A stretch of DNA of 64,000 bases from Plasmodiophora brassicae (GCA_039704465.1 JASFAU010000013.1:372001-436000), one strand, 5' to 3'; shown: positions 8,441 to 20,838, counted from the first letter of the stretch. Notes: generated by a model not told the origin, from the letters alone. Numbers and translations are program-made.

Positions 8441-10838
8441 GATGAGGCGTACGGGCAGTCGCCGGTGGCATCAGCCATGTCACCGGGCAGCGCGGCGTAC
8501 CTAGCCAATCCGCTGTATAATAACCTGTCGAGTTTTATTTCGACACAGCAGCCACCAAAGACAGGTTAGCTTTATTTAATTCCCGTTCCTGCTTGATTTT
8601 CATCCTGGGGGTTGTCTACAGACAGTATGAGGGAAGCCATCGATCGCGTTTTAGAAATCGTCGGTGATATCGATCGCGCCGAAATTCGCATTGCTATCGA
8701 GCAGTGCAATTTTGACGTTGATGCCGCTACAGGTCCATCTTCACAGCATATGATATGGTTTGCGTCCCTGATTTCATGTTCACAGCCATGCTTCTTGGAG
8801 CTGCCAACGAAGCAAGGGCGCCAGTTTTCGACGAATCTGTGCTGTCGGGCGCTCATGATTTGGCGCCTAGCGTAATTAACGTTTGCAACGGTTGCACATC
8901 CGACCACTTTTAACAGCGGCATATGCAGGAAGAGGCCAAAGAGCCAGCTCAAGCAATCATTGAACTACCCTCGTTTCCGGAACTCCCGGAACCGGCTGTG
9001 GAAACCGTTCCGCATACTTCACAGCCAGTTTCCCTCCTGGGTGAAGCGTTAAGTGCAAGCCTCGACCCGAGGAAACCTGTTACGTCGATTCCACCTGCTG
9101 TAACAGACAAAGGCGTGGAGGCTGCTGCGTCGTCAATTACGCCGTTTCAGTTTAAAGAACCGTCACCTGACGAGAAAGCCCGCAGTTCACAGCTTCGCGT
9201 AAGCGCACACACGTTTACGTTGGTTGTTACCCGATGTTTGACAGGGTCGTGATAGGCGAAACACAGTGCCCCAAAACGTGTGGAAACCACTGGAGATGAT
9301 GGCAAGGATAAGGAAATCCTCGTAGGGAAACCCGCTGCTGCTCCTGTAAAAGGTCTTGGCGAAGCAGCCCTTCGGAAGCGACGGGAGCGGATTGAGAAGA
9401 TTGTCGCTTCACAAGAGGCTGAATCACGTCCGAATGTCAATATGATCGTCGGCGGTCACGTCGATGCGGGCAAGTCCACGTTGATGGGGCATCTGCTGTA
9501 CTTGACCGGAGCTGTGTCTTCGAAAGACATGCATCGGTTCGAGAAGGAATCTCGCGAACAAGGCAAGGCCTCGTTCATGTTCGCCTGGGTGCTTGATGTC
9601 GCGGATGATGAGAGGAGCCGCGGTGTCACGGTTGACGTCGCTGTGAACGTTTTCTCAACGGAGCACCGCCGGGTCACGTTGCTGGATGCGCCTGGGCATC
9701 GCGATTTCGTCCCGAATATGCTTGCGGCCGCGTCTCAGGCAGATTGCGCGCTATTGATTGTCGACTCTGTCACCGGGGAATTCGAAGCTGGCTTCAAAGA
9801 TGACGGGCAGACCAAGGAACACGCCATCCTGTTGAAGTCAATGGGCATCAACGAAGTCGTGGTTGTCGTTAACAAATTGGATATGATGGGGTGGTCGCAA
9901 GCGCGTTACGATGAGATTGTGGGGCTGGTCACGCCGTTTCTCAAGAGCATCGGATTCAAGCCGAACTCGGTGCGTTTCGTACCATGCTCAGGACTGCTCG
10001 GAGAGAACCTCACGAAGCCGGCGTCCGCCCCCGAACTGACATCGTGGTACAAAGGTCCCCATCTGCTTCAAATGATCGATGAATTTTCTGTTCCTGTCCG
10101 ACAGCTTGAAATGCCGATGCGAATGTCCTGCTCCGATGTATTTAAGTCGCAAGCGCTGGGAGGCCTCGCTGTCGCCGGTATCGTCCAGACGGGGTGTGTT
10201 ATCGTGCAAGACCGTGTTCTGCTGCTACCAGCAAACCAAGTCGTGACCGTTAAAGCCATCCTACGAAACGGTATCGACGCGGTCGAATATGCTGTTCCTG
10301 GTGAACGGATCGAGATCGGCATCTCTGGTTGCAGTGACGAAGCTGTTGTTACGATGGGATCGATTCTGTGCGATGTGAACAGTCCGCTTCAAATGACATC
10401 GAAGATTCAAGCGACGATCGTCACGCTGGAATCGATGTCGCGTCCAGTTCTAGCGGGATCCGAGGTACGGTTTGGTTTGCCCTCCTGTCCTGATCCTGCT
10501 GACGCTCTGGTAGATGGTCCTGCATGCTCAGTACTTCGAAGAGCCTTGCATCATTACCAGATTGCGAGCCCAGCTGCACAAGACGACAGGGGCGATCCTG
10601 AAACGTCATCCACGTCTACTGACATCGGCGATGCGCGCCTCTGTCGTTATCGAAATGCAGCGTCCCATTGGGTCCGTTTGACACTGGTTCCGCGCTGAAC
10701 GTTTCTAAATGGTTGTGACGGAAATTCAGGCTAGAACCTCTGGACGTCTCTCGGCAACTCGGTCGCTTCACGCTCCGCCGCGACGGCAAGACCACAGCAA
10801 TCGGCATCGTGAATAAAGTCTACCCTCCGTCTTCATAA
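8321..10838 (+). CDS. HBS1: HBS1-like translational GTPase (ribosome rescue)
   Basis: HBS1 partners Dom34/Pelota to split stalled ribosomes in no-go and non-stop decay. Eight exons join cleanly: 8321-8360, 8412-8564, 8622-8732, 8786-8871, 8929-9198, 9256-10464, 10532-10671 and 10730-10838, with introns of 51-67 nt. The N-terminus MSRHRIVRDLDYD and the following acidic DYEEDEDDYYDEAYGQS are the HBS1 N-terminal signature; a UBA-like segment (VLEIVGDIDRAEIRIAIEQC) follows. The GTPase domain shows GGHVDAGKST (G1), RGVTVDV (G2), DAPGH (G3) and NKLD (G4). Domains II and III end with RPIG|LEPLDVSRQLGRFTLRRDGK. Its first 120 bases are duplicated in inverted orientation at 7692-7805, and part of exon 2 recurs at 20888-20942. 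Confidence 0.96.
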
Positions 10839-10969
10839 GTAACAGCCGCCGGAATGTTTGTGGCATGACGGCCAGTCAGTGGAACCGGAAGTCAGTGGAA
10901 ACCGGACCACATTCGTTTTGCGGCGCCGCAGAATATTATTTTTCAGTCGGACGCGTTCGTGGTGGCGCT

Positions 10970-12533
10970 ATGGTGGCCAACGACGCCGACGAAGCCAAGC
11001 TGAACGTGTCATACGGGGGCGGGGCAACGTTGCCCCGGAACCAGTCGTCGACGCTGCTCAAGATCAAATCGGTACCGATTGTTGAAATCGCGCCGATCGA
11101 GCGCCGATACATCCTCGGGGTCAATGCCTGCAAACTGTTCTACCAGCGGTTCCGCAGGTCCGATCAGCCCGCGAAGTGCATCGTTCTATTAATCCATGGG
11201 TATCGTGCCGGAAACGTCACCGCAACTGGCAATGCTAACGCGTGCTTGCAGGTTTGGCGAGCATGTCGGACGGTTCTACCACGTGATCAAAGTACGTTGT
11301 CGTGCTCTCAGATTGGCAGCACTTTACCTTAATCAAAGCATGCTAGGAGTTGACCGATGCGCAATGTGATGTTCATACGATCGACCTCCGAGGACATGGG
11401 TATGGTTCGATTGTGTAGTCTGGTATCGAGGTGCTGACTACCGTGTTCAGCTTGTCTGGGGGCCCTCGAGCAGACGGCCTGTTCGCGGATTTCATTAATG
11501 ACATTGGGCAACTGCATCGTATAGCGACAGCGGCGTCTCCAAGGCTGCCTGTGTTTTTATACGGACAGTCAATGGGAGGCATGTTGGCCATTTCGTACGC
11601 GCTTCACGACACTGAACATCGCCTCCGTGGTGTGATCGCCACCTCGCCGTGGCTGAGGCTGTCGCGTATCGTCCAGCCTAAGTGGTGGAAGGTTCTGCTT
11701 CTTAAAGTGTCTTGGCCTTTGTTCCAAGAGTTCCTTATATCATCGGTAAGGCTTGCGGGAATCGACTGGAACTGTTCTAACCCTGCGGACAGAACGTCGA
11801 CCCGTGCTCACTGTCATCCATCGACGGTGTCGCGTCGGCTGCGATTAATGACCGTCTTTGCCTTCCGTTTATTACGGTTCGTCTTGTTTTCCAGATCCTC
11901 TCGTATGTCAACTGCATACCGAGGTTGCGTTCATATATGAATGTCGCCTCAGGGGAGCGCGCCAGACGTTGAAGCGGGCTGCAGAAATGAAGGTCCCGAC
12001 AGCTATTCACATGATTGGTATATCTGTCTCTAAATGTGCCGTTAGACCCCAATACTACTCTTCCATGGAAGCGCGGATCAGCTGACAGACGCCGAAGCGT
12101 CGTTGCAATTCGTTGAGAAGGCTAGCTCCACAGACAAGAGCGTTCGTATTTTCGAGGGCGCCTTCCACGAGATTCATAACGACGTCGACAGGTGTGTCAC
12201 ATGTGCCTTGAGTTACCGTCCTGGTGTTGTTAACGAGAGTACCTCAGAGCCCGGTTATTTGACGATGTTCTTGAATGGATCAGACCACGGTGTGAGACCC
12301 AGTTCCCACCAGAGTTCATGGGGACGGCATCGGCCCCTCTCCATTGCGTATCATCGTCTCTGGACACTCTTGACAAGAGCATTAACGAGGCTCGCCGGTT
12401 GCGTCGCAGCATCTTCTTTCTGTTAGTGTACATTGCTGGCGTCACCTTATCGCGACGTAAAAAGTCTTTAATGGCCTCAGTTCTCTGGCCTATTAACCTA
12501 GTCTATCGTATTTTATGGCTTCGTAATCTATAA
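10970..12533 (+). CDS. Monoglyceride lipase-like alpha/beta hydrolase with C-terminal membrane tail
   Basis: The protein likely hydrolyses monoacylglycerol or lysophospholipid. Eight exons (10970-11199, 11252-11291, 11347-11399, 11451-11745, 11793-11853, 11895-11992, 12046-12191, 12248-12533) restore the family sequence: oxyanion segment LLIHGFGEHVGRFYHVIK, DLRGHGLSGG, nucleophile motif GQSMGG (Ser), late Asp in LLFHGSADQLTD and catalytic His in GAFHEIHND. Ser, Asp and His are all present. After the hydrolase domain a linker leads to a hydrophobic tail (SIFFLLVYIAGVTL, then LMASVLWPINLVYRILWL), which is unusual for the family and suggests membrane anchoring. An in-frame ATG at 10865 could be an earlier start; 10970 is preferred because the upstream residues are not conserved-looking. 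HBS1 ends only 131 bases upstream. Confidence 0.88.
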
Positions 12534-12662
12534 TAATACAGTTCGCTTGCCTTGCTTGAAGTGATATAGGTCGGTTGCGCGAACGATTTGGCTCGGAGAC
12601 ATTATTGTGCGTGCGCGTCGTCGTCGTCGTCTTGTCTGTCGTCGTTGTGCGTGCTGGCTGGG

Positions 12663-14460
12663 ATGGGACCGAAGAAGGACGAAGCCTTCAAACATTTCGG
12701 CCCGGAGCTTCCTCCACTTGATGGGCAAAGAACTCTCGCCGTGCTTGCAATTATTGCAACACCTCAGTTGTCAAGAACGTTGACCGTATGCGGAACCACT
12801 TTAACACTTGCAAGGCGCGTCAGAACGGTTCCACCGGTGTCATGCGCAACGTCGTCCTCGTCAGCCGAAACAAGTCGATAACTGCACTACATCTGCGGTC
12901 ACCACTCTCACTCCTGCACGTCCGGTCAGTCATTCGTCTCGAAGGACCTTTGATTCGTCGAATTCTTCCTCGTGGTTGGATTCCATGCCGTCAGAGGAGC
13001 ATAGTATGTTGGAAGAATTGTTTGCGCGTGCCATGCACCGATCGTTGATGGAATTCCCGACGTTTGAAACCAAGTACTGGAAGAGTTCTTCCAGATCAGG
13101 CTGCACCCCGCATGGGCTATTCCTACAGCTTCCAGCTTCTAGGATCGGAGGTGAACTTCTTGTCGCTGCGTAATGCGTATACAACATCGTGGAGTTGCGG
13201 AGTGCGCGACAGCGTTCGCTTGCCGCAGGGATGTGCTGCTGGTCGTATTGGACATGTTGTTCAACACGCCCCCTCCAGCAGCACACGGCCTGGGACAGGT
13301 ATCGATGATGCCTGCCAGGGTTAAGTTTGTGTGGAACGACGCGCTGGGGGCAGGCTTCGTCAGGTAGTCGGCAGCCATCACATCCCTGCAGCACGCGAAC
13401 GCCGTTGTGCACTCCGCAACTCCTGGCTGGTTAATGATGCCACGATGTCGGCGACGGTCGGACGTGTCTCCATGCCACGGCTGTATAGACTGGCGGTGAC
13501 GGCGTGGGACAACACACGTCGTTGGAAAACAGGTATGCCTGAGAGTCTGTAAACAACTTCCTCTATTTAATATTGGCACATCAGGTGTTGAATATAATGG
13601 CCAGTGGTCCGTGCGCTCTATATCTTCAACCCTGCTCTATGGGGTTGCTACGCGAAAGCTCGGAAAACCTTCTGAACACTCTCGTCGATGCCAAGTGACG
13701 TCTACGAGCGATGATTCGCCAGCCTCTTGATAGCTTTGTCTCCGCCGGCTCGTCTGACGAGCGGCCTAATGCTCCCCGATTTGCGACTTCTGATGACCGT
13801 TATGTGGGGTCCATCTATGAGGACCTTTCGGAACGAGTCTCCCAGTGTCGTGAAACGCTTCGTCGTCTGTGCGCCTACAACAAGGCGTTCATGTTCTCTT
13901 ACGGAAGTGCAGCCCACGCGCTCCCCAAGTTCTGCATGGACTTGGTGCGGACGTACCCGACGATCTCTAAGATTGTAACGGAGTCCATCTATATTGTCAG
14001 AGGCATCAATCCGGTCCAACGGCTGGCTGAACTCCTCGACGCTCAACGCCTGCTGAAGTACAGGAAGCGCGTTAATCTCATCCTCTTCGAAAACTTGTTG
14101 GGGTTCGAATCTATGCACGCTCGACCGTCTTGCCCGTGTCCAAGTCGTGTTATTCAAGCTTTCGAGGGCGATAGAACTCGAAGGCATGGTACAAGTTCTG
14201 AAGATCGACGCCACGTTCGACGTCTGTCTTTGTTGGTTCAAATTTCATGTACAATGCGTGCGGTTCTGACATTACTGTATTCCAGTTCGACGTACTGCGA
14301 AGGGGTGTCAGCGTTGAAAGTGCTATTGCAGCCAATTTGCTGTCGCTTAGCGTTCGTGGAGGGAGACGAGTCAACTTGTTCATCCGTTTATGCATCAACC
14401 GTCGCCATTTGCCTACCATCTTCGATCTCTGCGTCCTGTTAATGCTGCAACCGCGCTCGG
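12663..14460 (+). pseudogene. hAT-like (BED finger) transposase, frameshifted copy A
   Basis: The sequence starts MGPKKDEAFKHFG. After a frame change it continues as a BED-type zinc finger (RRACNYCNTSVVKNVDRMRN, HFNTCK: Cys-x2-Cys...His-x4-Cys). A segment at 12990-13130 gives LFARAMHRSLMEFPTFETKY and, in another frame, EEFFQIRLHPAWAIPTAS, which resembles the DUF659 region of hAT relatives. At 13900-14100, AAHALPKFCMDLVRTYPTIS and KIVTESIYIVRGINPVQRLA match the hAT block 'CxAHxLNL...DL...P...I'. At least three frame changes and an internal inverted repeat at 13186-13430 show that it is dead. The 3' end runs into a mirror point; an inverted second copy follows. Confidence 0.7.
13186..13430. repeat. 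Imperfect inverted repeat inside the hAT remnant
   Basis: The left arm near 13187-13245 (gtggagttgcggagtgc...) and the right arm near 13370-13430 are reverse complements at roughly 80 percent identity by eye. The divergence shows that the structure is old. Confidence 0.7.
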
Positions 14461-15412
14461 TTTAAAGTTCAAAAGCATGTAGAGCCTCGTTTTTGGCCGC
14501 GCGCTTCAAGGGCGATCGGGTGCCCTGCACATGTCCTCGCATCCACAATGGGTCCCTTTTTCTCGCAGTTCGCTAACAATATCAAGCAACCTTCTTGCAT
14601 CCCGATAGTCGAGCGCGTTGTCGGGAGAGTACGCGATTGCTGGATTTGTGATTCCGCTCACCGCCGACAGCGCCGTGCAAGCGAGAAAATACACGTTTCA
14701 GGTCAGGGTACCGGTGGTCATCGGCCAAATTCCACAGATGATGTGGTTTGACCATGAGATCTTTAAATTCGCTATCACCATCGCACCGCGCAAGGTACTT
14801 CCCAAGCTGTATTGTCAACTGGCGCCGGCCGAACTCAACACTACCGCGAACGGTAGTCCTGAGTGCTTGCGTGCACTGTTGCAGCAGTGAATCATTATCG
14901 ACGTGGCCGGGAAGGCACTCCGAACAAGCCTTCTTGATGTTGTCAGCGAATCGCGAGAAAAGGGGACCCGTTGTGAATGCGAGGACTTGGGAAGTACCTT
15001 GCGCGGTGCGATGGTGATAGCGAATTTAAAGATCTCATGGTCAAACCACATCATCTGTGGAATTTGGCCGATGACCTCCGGTACCCTGACCTGAAACGTG
15101 TATTTTCTCGCTTGCACGGCGCTGTCGGCGGTGAGCGGAATCACAAATCCAGCAATCGCGTACTCTCCCGTCAACGCGCTCGACTATCGGGATGCAAGAA
15201 GGTTGCTTGATATTGTTAGCGAACTGCGAGAAAAAGGGACCCATTGTGGATGCGAGGACATGTGCAGGGCACCCGATCGCCCTTGAAGCGCGCGGCCGAA
15301 AACGAGGCTCTACATGCTTTTGAACTTTAAACCGAGCGCGGTTGCAGCATTAACAGGACGCAGAGATCGAAGATGGTAGGCAAATGGCGACGAGAGATAT
15401 GCATAACAGATG
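14385..15412. repeat. Large inverted repeat with about 400-bp arms: junction of the two hAT copies
   Basis: The left arm (about 14385-14801) and right arm (about 14989-15412) are near-identical reverse complements around a loop of about 190 bp. The loop itself contains a diverged relative of the arm sequence (tcgcgagaaaaggggaccc against tgcgagaaaaagggaccc). The arms encode frames such as SAVQARKYTFQVRVP and IGQIPQMMWFDHEIFKFAIT that I do not recognise. The outer parts are the 3' end of the hAT remnant, so the mirror axis (about 14895) separates hAT copy A from inverted copy B. Confidence 0.85.
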
Positions 15413-15416
15413 GAAA

Positions 15417-15530
15417 CACTGGAAAAATATCAGTGCCGAATTAGTGCCGTCCCCTTCATTACCCAATCGGCACCTTTTCGGCGTTTAGCGGCACCAATTC
15501 GGCACTAGGTAGTGCCAATTAAGTGCCGTT
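15417..15530. repeat. Left subterminal GTGCC/GGCAC repeat cluster of the CACTA element
   Basis: Seven copies of GTGCC or GGCAC occur in about 110 bases directly inside the terminal repeat. In En/Spm such arrays bind the element's own DNA-binding protein; here that role is inferred. Confidence 0.8.
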
Positions 15531-16966
15531 TTCGGGACCGGATTTCCCAAAAATGCGCTCCACGGGCATTCTCCAAAAATCTCGATTGAATTTTTCCTCC
15601 GTCCAGTAATAGAATAGAATGGTACCCCAGATTCTGAGACACTATCGTATTTGGTATTGCCGTTAACAATAGAATAGAATAAGATTAACGAATGGTTTAT
15701 TGAACGGTAGCTGTTTCTTGATGGGCGCCGATCCGCCGTTAACCACGACGCCAATATGCCTTCCGGATCGCCTAAGTGGCAAAGCTTCATTGTCCGCCAC
15801 CCACGAACATCCTCAGGGCCTAAAACCTGCATGTCAAATGATGCAACTGGATGTGAACAACAACGGTCGTACCCTCCACCGCCCCTGCCCGCAAGGCCGC
15901 CTATATTCATACATAACGCAATGAGGGAACACATGATGTTAAACGCTGTCGTTGCGTACCATTGGGGCCAGCCGGATGCGAAGGCACTTGATACTGGGAC
16001 TGCATCCGAACGCATTGTAAGTAATGGAGTCGCCAGAACCGTCGAATACGTACCGCGTCCCGCAGCGCCGCCTTGATCGCGCCCGAGAATAAAGAATAAA
16101 ATGAGGTGCTGGCGAAGACGGGTTCCTCCGCCGCTTGGATGTACTCGTTCCTCAACTGGAATAGGAACTGGAATAGGTTATCGTTCCGTACTGCACATCA
16201 AGCTGACTGTTATCAAATCAAACGCCGGAGGCAGACGTGGTCGAGTACGTGAGAGGTCACGGAAGATGGCATTGCGCGCCGGATTCGCAGGAGATGAGGT
16301 CCTGCGAAGAACCTGCCCCGTCCTTCTGTGTAGCGCCCTCCTGTACTGCTTGATGACTTCGGCAAATTAGAAACGCATATAAAGTGGAATTCCAAACAAT
16401 CGACATACGCTGGCGGGTGTCTTCCATGGTCCACTCTTGAGCGGGCAAGCCCAGCTGTACCGCCGCCTCCGCCAGGATTCTCTGATGCAGGACGGCGTTC
16501 TTTGTGGGACAGTTCCGCTCCCGATGGCCTGACGTGTACACACTGATAAACGAGAGCAATTAACGTCCTTGACTTCGGACACACACAAACGAATACCTGG
16601 CATACAGACCAGGAAACCAAGCGCACAGAACCTTGCGCTCCGGCGTCAGGGCCCGGTGAGGTCCTTGCGCTGCGAACCGTTCGTATACCGATGCGTCTGC
16701 TGCCGATGGCATTTGAAGAATGAGGATGCGGGTGCCAAGTCGTCGTCGGTGTCGGGGCCCGGATCGGAATTTGGATCGCGCGCCACCTTGTCAGTGAGTG
16801 GTGGAGGAACAGCGTCGGGCCCCATTCGACAATCGTGTGGTGGAGAGGGCCCCTCGGGACGGAAGAAAACGGTGCCCTGGTGGGGAACTACCGAGCCGGC
16901 GCTGCGAAAGGGGCGCCCGCTCAGGCGCTACGGTTGTGAAGGTTAGACGCGCCGTGCAGAATGTTT
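15531..16966. other. CACTA interior without a clear gene
   Basis: Between the left subterminal repeats and the transposase 3' end only weak frames occur. One minus-strand frame (16257-16559, e.g. AEAAVQLGLPAQEWTMEDTR) could be a remnant of a second element gene, but I cannot assign it. Confidence 0.35.
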
Positions 16967-19900
16967 TTATTCGTTGGGCACTGTAGAATATAGACAGCTC
17001 GGTGCCATGTTGCCACGAGGAACTACGCAGACGAGTTTAGCGTGTACATGACGGCCACCACACGGAATTTGGCAGGCAACAAGGACGACATTGTTGCTTT
17101 CGATCTCATTGGCAGCAACCCAGGGCGATTCGTCATCGCCAGGACGGATAGGATTGCCTGAACAAATGTACAAATCAATACATGAGAAACATCCACGAAG
17201 AGCATGCGAACCTCTGATGAACTGCGGCAGTCTCCCGCCGACAGATCCCCCAACACGCTTGAGCTTCTTCCAGGCGGAAACGCGGATGATCGGGAAAAGG
17301 GTAGATTGGCCATGACCATCGTAATACGGTAACTCCAGCATGCAGAACATTTCGGCTGTTCCAAGGTAGAGGCCGTCGTCAGTGAAGTTCGCCAAGAAGT
17401 GACGATTGCTCGACTTCCGGTAGGAGGTATCAGCATCCTGTGTAGGAAAGATACACGCACCTAAGAATTGCAACGAGTAAATACGATTAACAGCAGCATC
17501 CGCCATACGAAAGACGTACCGACTAGAAGACGATCGCAGCAATCCAGGCGACTTGGAAGGCATAGACCATGGTACTGCTGCTGAATGTCCCCAGTCTGAC
17601 AAAAAGCGTCAAAGTTTGACAGCTGGCGCCTGACGTGGTGATACGAGGATATCTGAACGCCAGTCGAACGTTCGAACTGCTCGACAAGCTGCACGTACTT
17701 GCGCCTCCACGGATGGTTGCGTAAGCTGGGCCACTGCTCCTCGTCGACCAGTGTCGCACGCAGCCAGGCTCGCTCCATAGTGTTCAGCACGTACGCCTTG
17801 ATTTCGTCTTTGAATTCAATCGGTAGCGACGCCGGAAACGAGTCCGGGCACCCGAACAGAAACGGGTTGTCGTTGTCGAACATGTACATACTGTGTAGGT
17901 CTAGCCTCAGCAACGCTGCCGCGGAGATCAGCTGAACGTTGCCGGCGGTGTTCATTGTGAAGCCTTGCGTGGCTGTCAGGATCGACTTCATCCTCTTGAT
18001 CCACCGTTCCATTGGATAGGTCCATACGAAACCAGAAAGAGGGCCCCATTGGCGAATGACTTCCGGAAGGTGGATCATCGAATGCATCTGAACGGCAACA
18101 GTGCGGCGATGAATGTACAGATACGACATTGATAATCGGGGCACGTACCGATATCGTCAACAGCTTGCCAGGAATTACAGTTTCCAGCCGAGGAACGTTT
18201 GCGCCACAGTGTCGAACGACGACCGGTCGAAGGACTTCGACAGAATCATCATCGATGAGTGCATGAAAGCGAAAACAGTTCCCCAGGATAGGGCAGAATC
18301 GGAACTGTTGAACAGGGCCGTGCCAATCAAACCCGCAAAGATGGCGATTCCGACATCACTTGCCCAAATCAGCCAATCGTGAGATTTCATCGAAGACTGG
18401 TACGGGTTCTTCGGGCGGTCACAGTTTCCGGTGGGCCACTCCAACGACTCTATCGCACTACCAATCTGCCTTGCAGCAGACGAAGCCAAAGTCGTCGCTG
18501 GAAAACGGCGATTGTTGGGAATCGTCAACACGGGAACGTCGGGAACAACGCGACCAAACGCACGATCGATCTAATCCGCAAATGAGTTTGACGATGAAGT
18601 ACAACAAATTGCGATCAAACCTCTGGAGAAAGCAATTCTTTGCCATTCCCATGCCAATCGAAGCACTTGACCAGACGCGGGATAACACGCATACAGAATG
18701 CATGCATGGGATCATGCACGTACTGCGAAGCATGGCCGAACCCGCTCAATAATCCGACTGAATAAATGTCATGGCCAGGGACTCGATGCCCACCGGTATC
18801 ACCAGATGTCATTCGCAGACGCATCTCGGAATCCAGTTTCGGTTGAGCATCCTTGAGAAACTGGCATTCCTGCCGTCTAGTTCGATCGCGATCTCGGTCG
18901 TCTGGACTTTCCGGGAACTTACTTCTTCCCAGTTCGGTCATCGACGTGAAAAACGATCTGCTCATCTGAGTACAAAGTCTTAGACGGCCGTGCAAATCGT
19001 GAATATTATAGCGGCTTACAGCCTCTCGGACGTCTTCAGAAGACCATCGCCAAAGACCTGGAAACACAGTAGCGTGGCTCGCCGCGAAATGATAGCCTTG
19101 AACGTGACACCGGTTGCAGGCGTCCAGCTTTCCGCCTTGGGAGCAACGAGTTGTGAGGCTGAACTCTTTGTAATCTAATGTCTGTCACAAATTGGATATA
19201 TGTAAGCAGAAATGACACGAGCAGATGGAGAAGGGAGTACGTACAGCACACGATAGAACTGCCCTTGCAGTTGCCGTCCCAGTTGTCGCATCGAACACAG
19301 GGAACCCGAGTTGGAACATCAGGTTTAATTCGAACGTGTCGAGGCGAAGAAACGCTGCACGATGACCTCGCGCGATGTGCGGTATTAAACCGACTGCATG
19401 GATAAGGCCGAGGTTACACCGGACCTCAGGAGGCAGACTCAAGAGTATCTGAATGAGCGGAGTAACCGATTCCGATCCCCATCTCAAGACGTCGGCGCCG
19501 TCAATGCCAGACGTCACCGCAAGAGGGTATTCGTTGAAGCGCAGCGCCTCCAGCATGAAAGGACCATACGTATCTTTGAAATACTGGCCGTCTGTCCAGT
19601 CGCGAATGGTGTCGGAAGAACGAACTCCCAAGAGAATATTTCGATGTCGGTCGATTTCCGACCGAATGATGCCAGACATGTGTGCCGACCGAAACAACGA
19701 TTGGAGAAATAGGATGCGGGAAAAGTAGAAGAAACGTTCGGATGCCTTCGAGCAGCACTCCTGGTCCGGTGGACAGTCGCAGGCTGGCCACATGTGACCG
19801 TTGCAGCAAACGCGATACTCGAGGGACGGTATCGAAACGCCCGACTCCGACAGATAGGAGCGTAGCTGGGCAAGAGTGGTGATGCCCCTAGAACGTTGCA

Positions 19901-20504
19901 GCGAAAGAACAGGATCGGCGTTTAAACATTCTTCAAGGTCGTCCACAGGACAGCCCTTGCTGGCAGCGTATTCCTTAAACTACCAGAATTAGAGACACAG
20001 CTAACGTTCGTCAGACACGGTGCTTACGAATTTCGTATACTCGGCCTGGCGCCTTACGTCATCCTTGCTTAGTCGTTCTAATGAGCGACACAGGGACGCC
20101 TGCGTATGCTGCCCGCGGGCAAACTCATCCAAGCACTCCAGCGCACGTATGGAGGACGGATCCACCTGCAACGAAACCAGGCGCTTCGGAATCTCGACTT
20201 TTAGGAACTCGGATAGGACGACCTCATTCCGGTACTTCCGAAGGAATTCCGCCGACCGGATGTGGTCGGCAGACATCCCAGCAACGTCCTCTGATAAGCC
20301 GGCCGTGAAGTCGAAATCGATTAACGGCGGACCATCATGAAGCCAGGATACAGCCATTGTTTGTCTGATCGGACGATCCATTTCGTCCGGGATGCCGACA
20401 CCATGGCGCGGGTTCAGAATAGGGTCGTTTCTTGCATCGGCGGCAAGAAAGCCTTCTCGTGGAAATGCACGAATGATGGGGTTAGCATCCTCCATGGTAT
20501 CCAA
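16967..20504 (-). CDS. CACTA-element transposase (TNP2-like, DUF4218/DUF4216-type blocks)
   Basis: The gene runs on the minus strand from MDTMEDANPIIRAFPREG at 20504. Successive exon-sized frames give a cysteine segment (YRVCCNGHMWPACDCPPDQE), a TNP2-type core (GADVLRWGSESVTPLIQILL, SLPPEVRCNLGLIHAVGLIP), YVHDPMHAFCMRVIPRLVK, a block containing MKSHDWLIWASDVG, and the DUF4218 signature HLPEVIRQWGPLSGFVWTYP, MERWIKRMKS. Near the C-terminus, GLYLGTAEMFCMLELPYYDG and IIRVSAWKKLKRV resemble the DUF4216 region. Several short introns must lie between these frames; I did not resolve every junction, so intactness is open. It would catalyse transposition of the surrounding element. A second GTPase, kinase or cargo gene is not seen. 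Confidence 0.75.
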
Positions 20505-20699
20505 CCGGATGGACGATAGCCAGATCCAGACGAAGCCGTCGAAGCGAGGTGAGCTAGAGTTTGGTGCCGTTGTCGCGTCTCACACACAGGTACAACGATC
20601 GTCCACAGATCGAACACGACGATCGGAAGTCAACGACTGGCGCAAAAAATGGGGCATTCCGGCGGCTTGACGTCACAATCTTTTTTGGCGCGTTGGACC

Positions 20700-20838
20700 T
20701 GTTGGCACTATTTCGGCACTCCAGGATATGCACCTGCACCACATCGGCACTTCCCTATTGTTGGCTCCTGGAATCGGCACTTTCCTCGGCACTCGGGGAA
20801 GGTAGGGGCACCAATTTGGCACTCCTATTTTTCCAGTG
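20700..20838. repeat. Right subterminal GGCAC repeat cluster of the CACTA element
   Basis: Seven copies of GGCAC, mostly as TCGGCACT or TTGGCACT, lie in about 130 bases before the right terminus. They are in the orientation expected for the end next to the transposase promoter. Confidence 0.8.

Larger units (their letters stand above)
15417..20838 (-). mobile_element. CACTA (En/Spm-type) DNA transposon, about 5.4 kb, complete at both ends
   Basis: Both ends carry terminal inverted repeats beginning CACTGGAAAAATA, followed by the partly matching tcAGTGCC (left) and ggAGTGCC (right). About 28 of 32 terminal bases agree. Inside each end lies a cluster of GGCAC/GTGCC subterminal repeats, as in plant En/Spm elements. 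The interior encodes a minus-strand TNP2-like transposase. The flanks are the two halves of one inverted hAT sequence, whose uninterrupted counterpart is at about 14330-14440, so the insertion site is documented by an empty-site paralogue. A 3-bp target duplication is not clean (aaa/taa, or gaa/aaa if the TIR is extended by one A). The element is probably not recent, but its ends are well preserved. Confidence 0.9.

Noticed and set aside
13702..14241. 179-aa minus-strand frame in the hAT region
   Set aside because: The plus strand carries the hAT blocks (AAHALPKFCMDL...), so the minus frame is a shadow.
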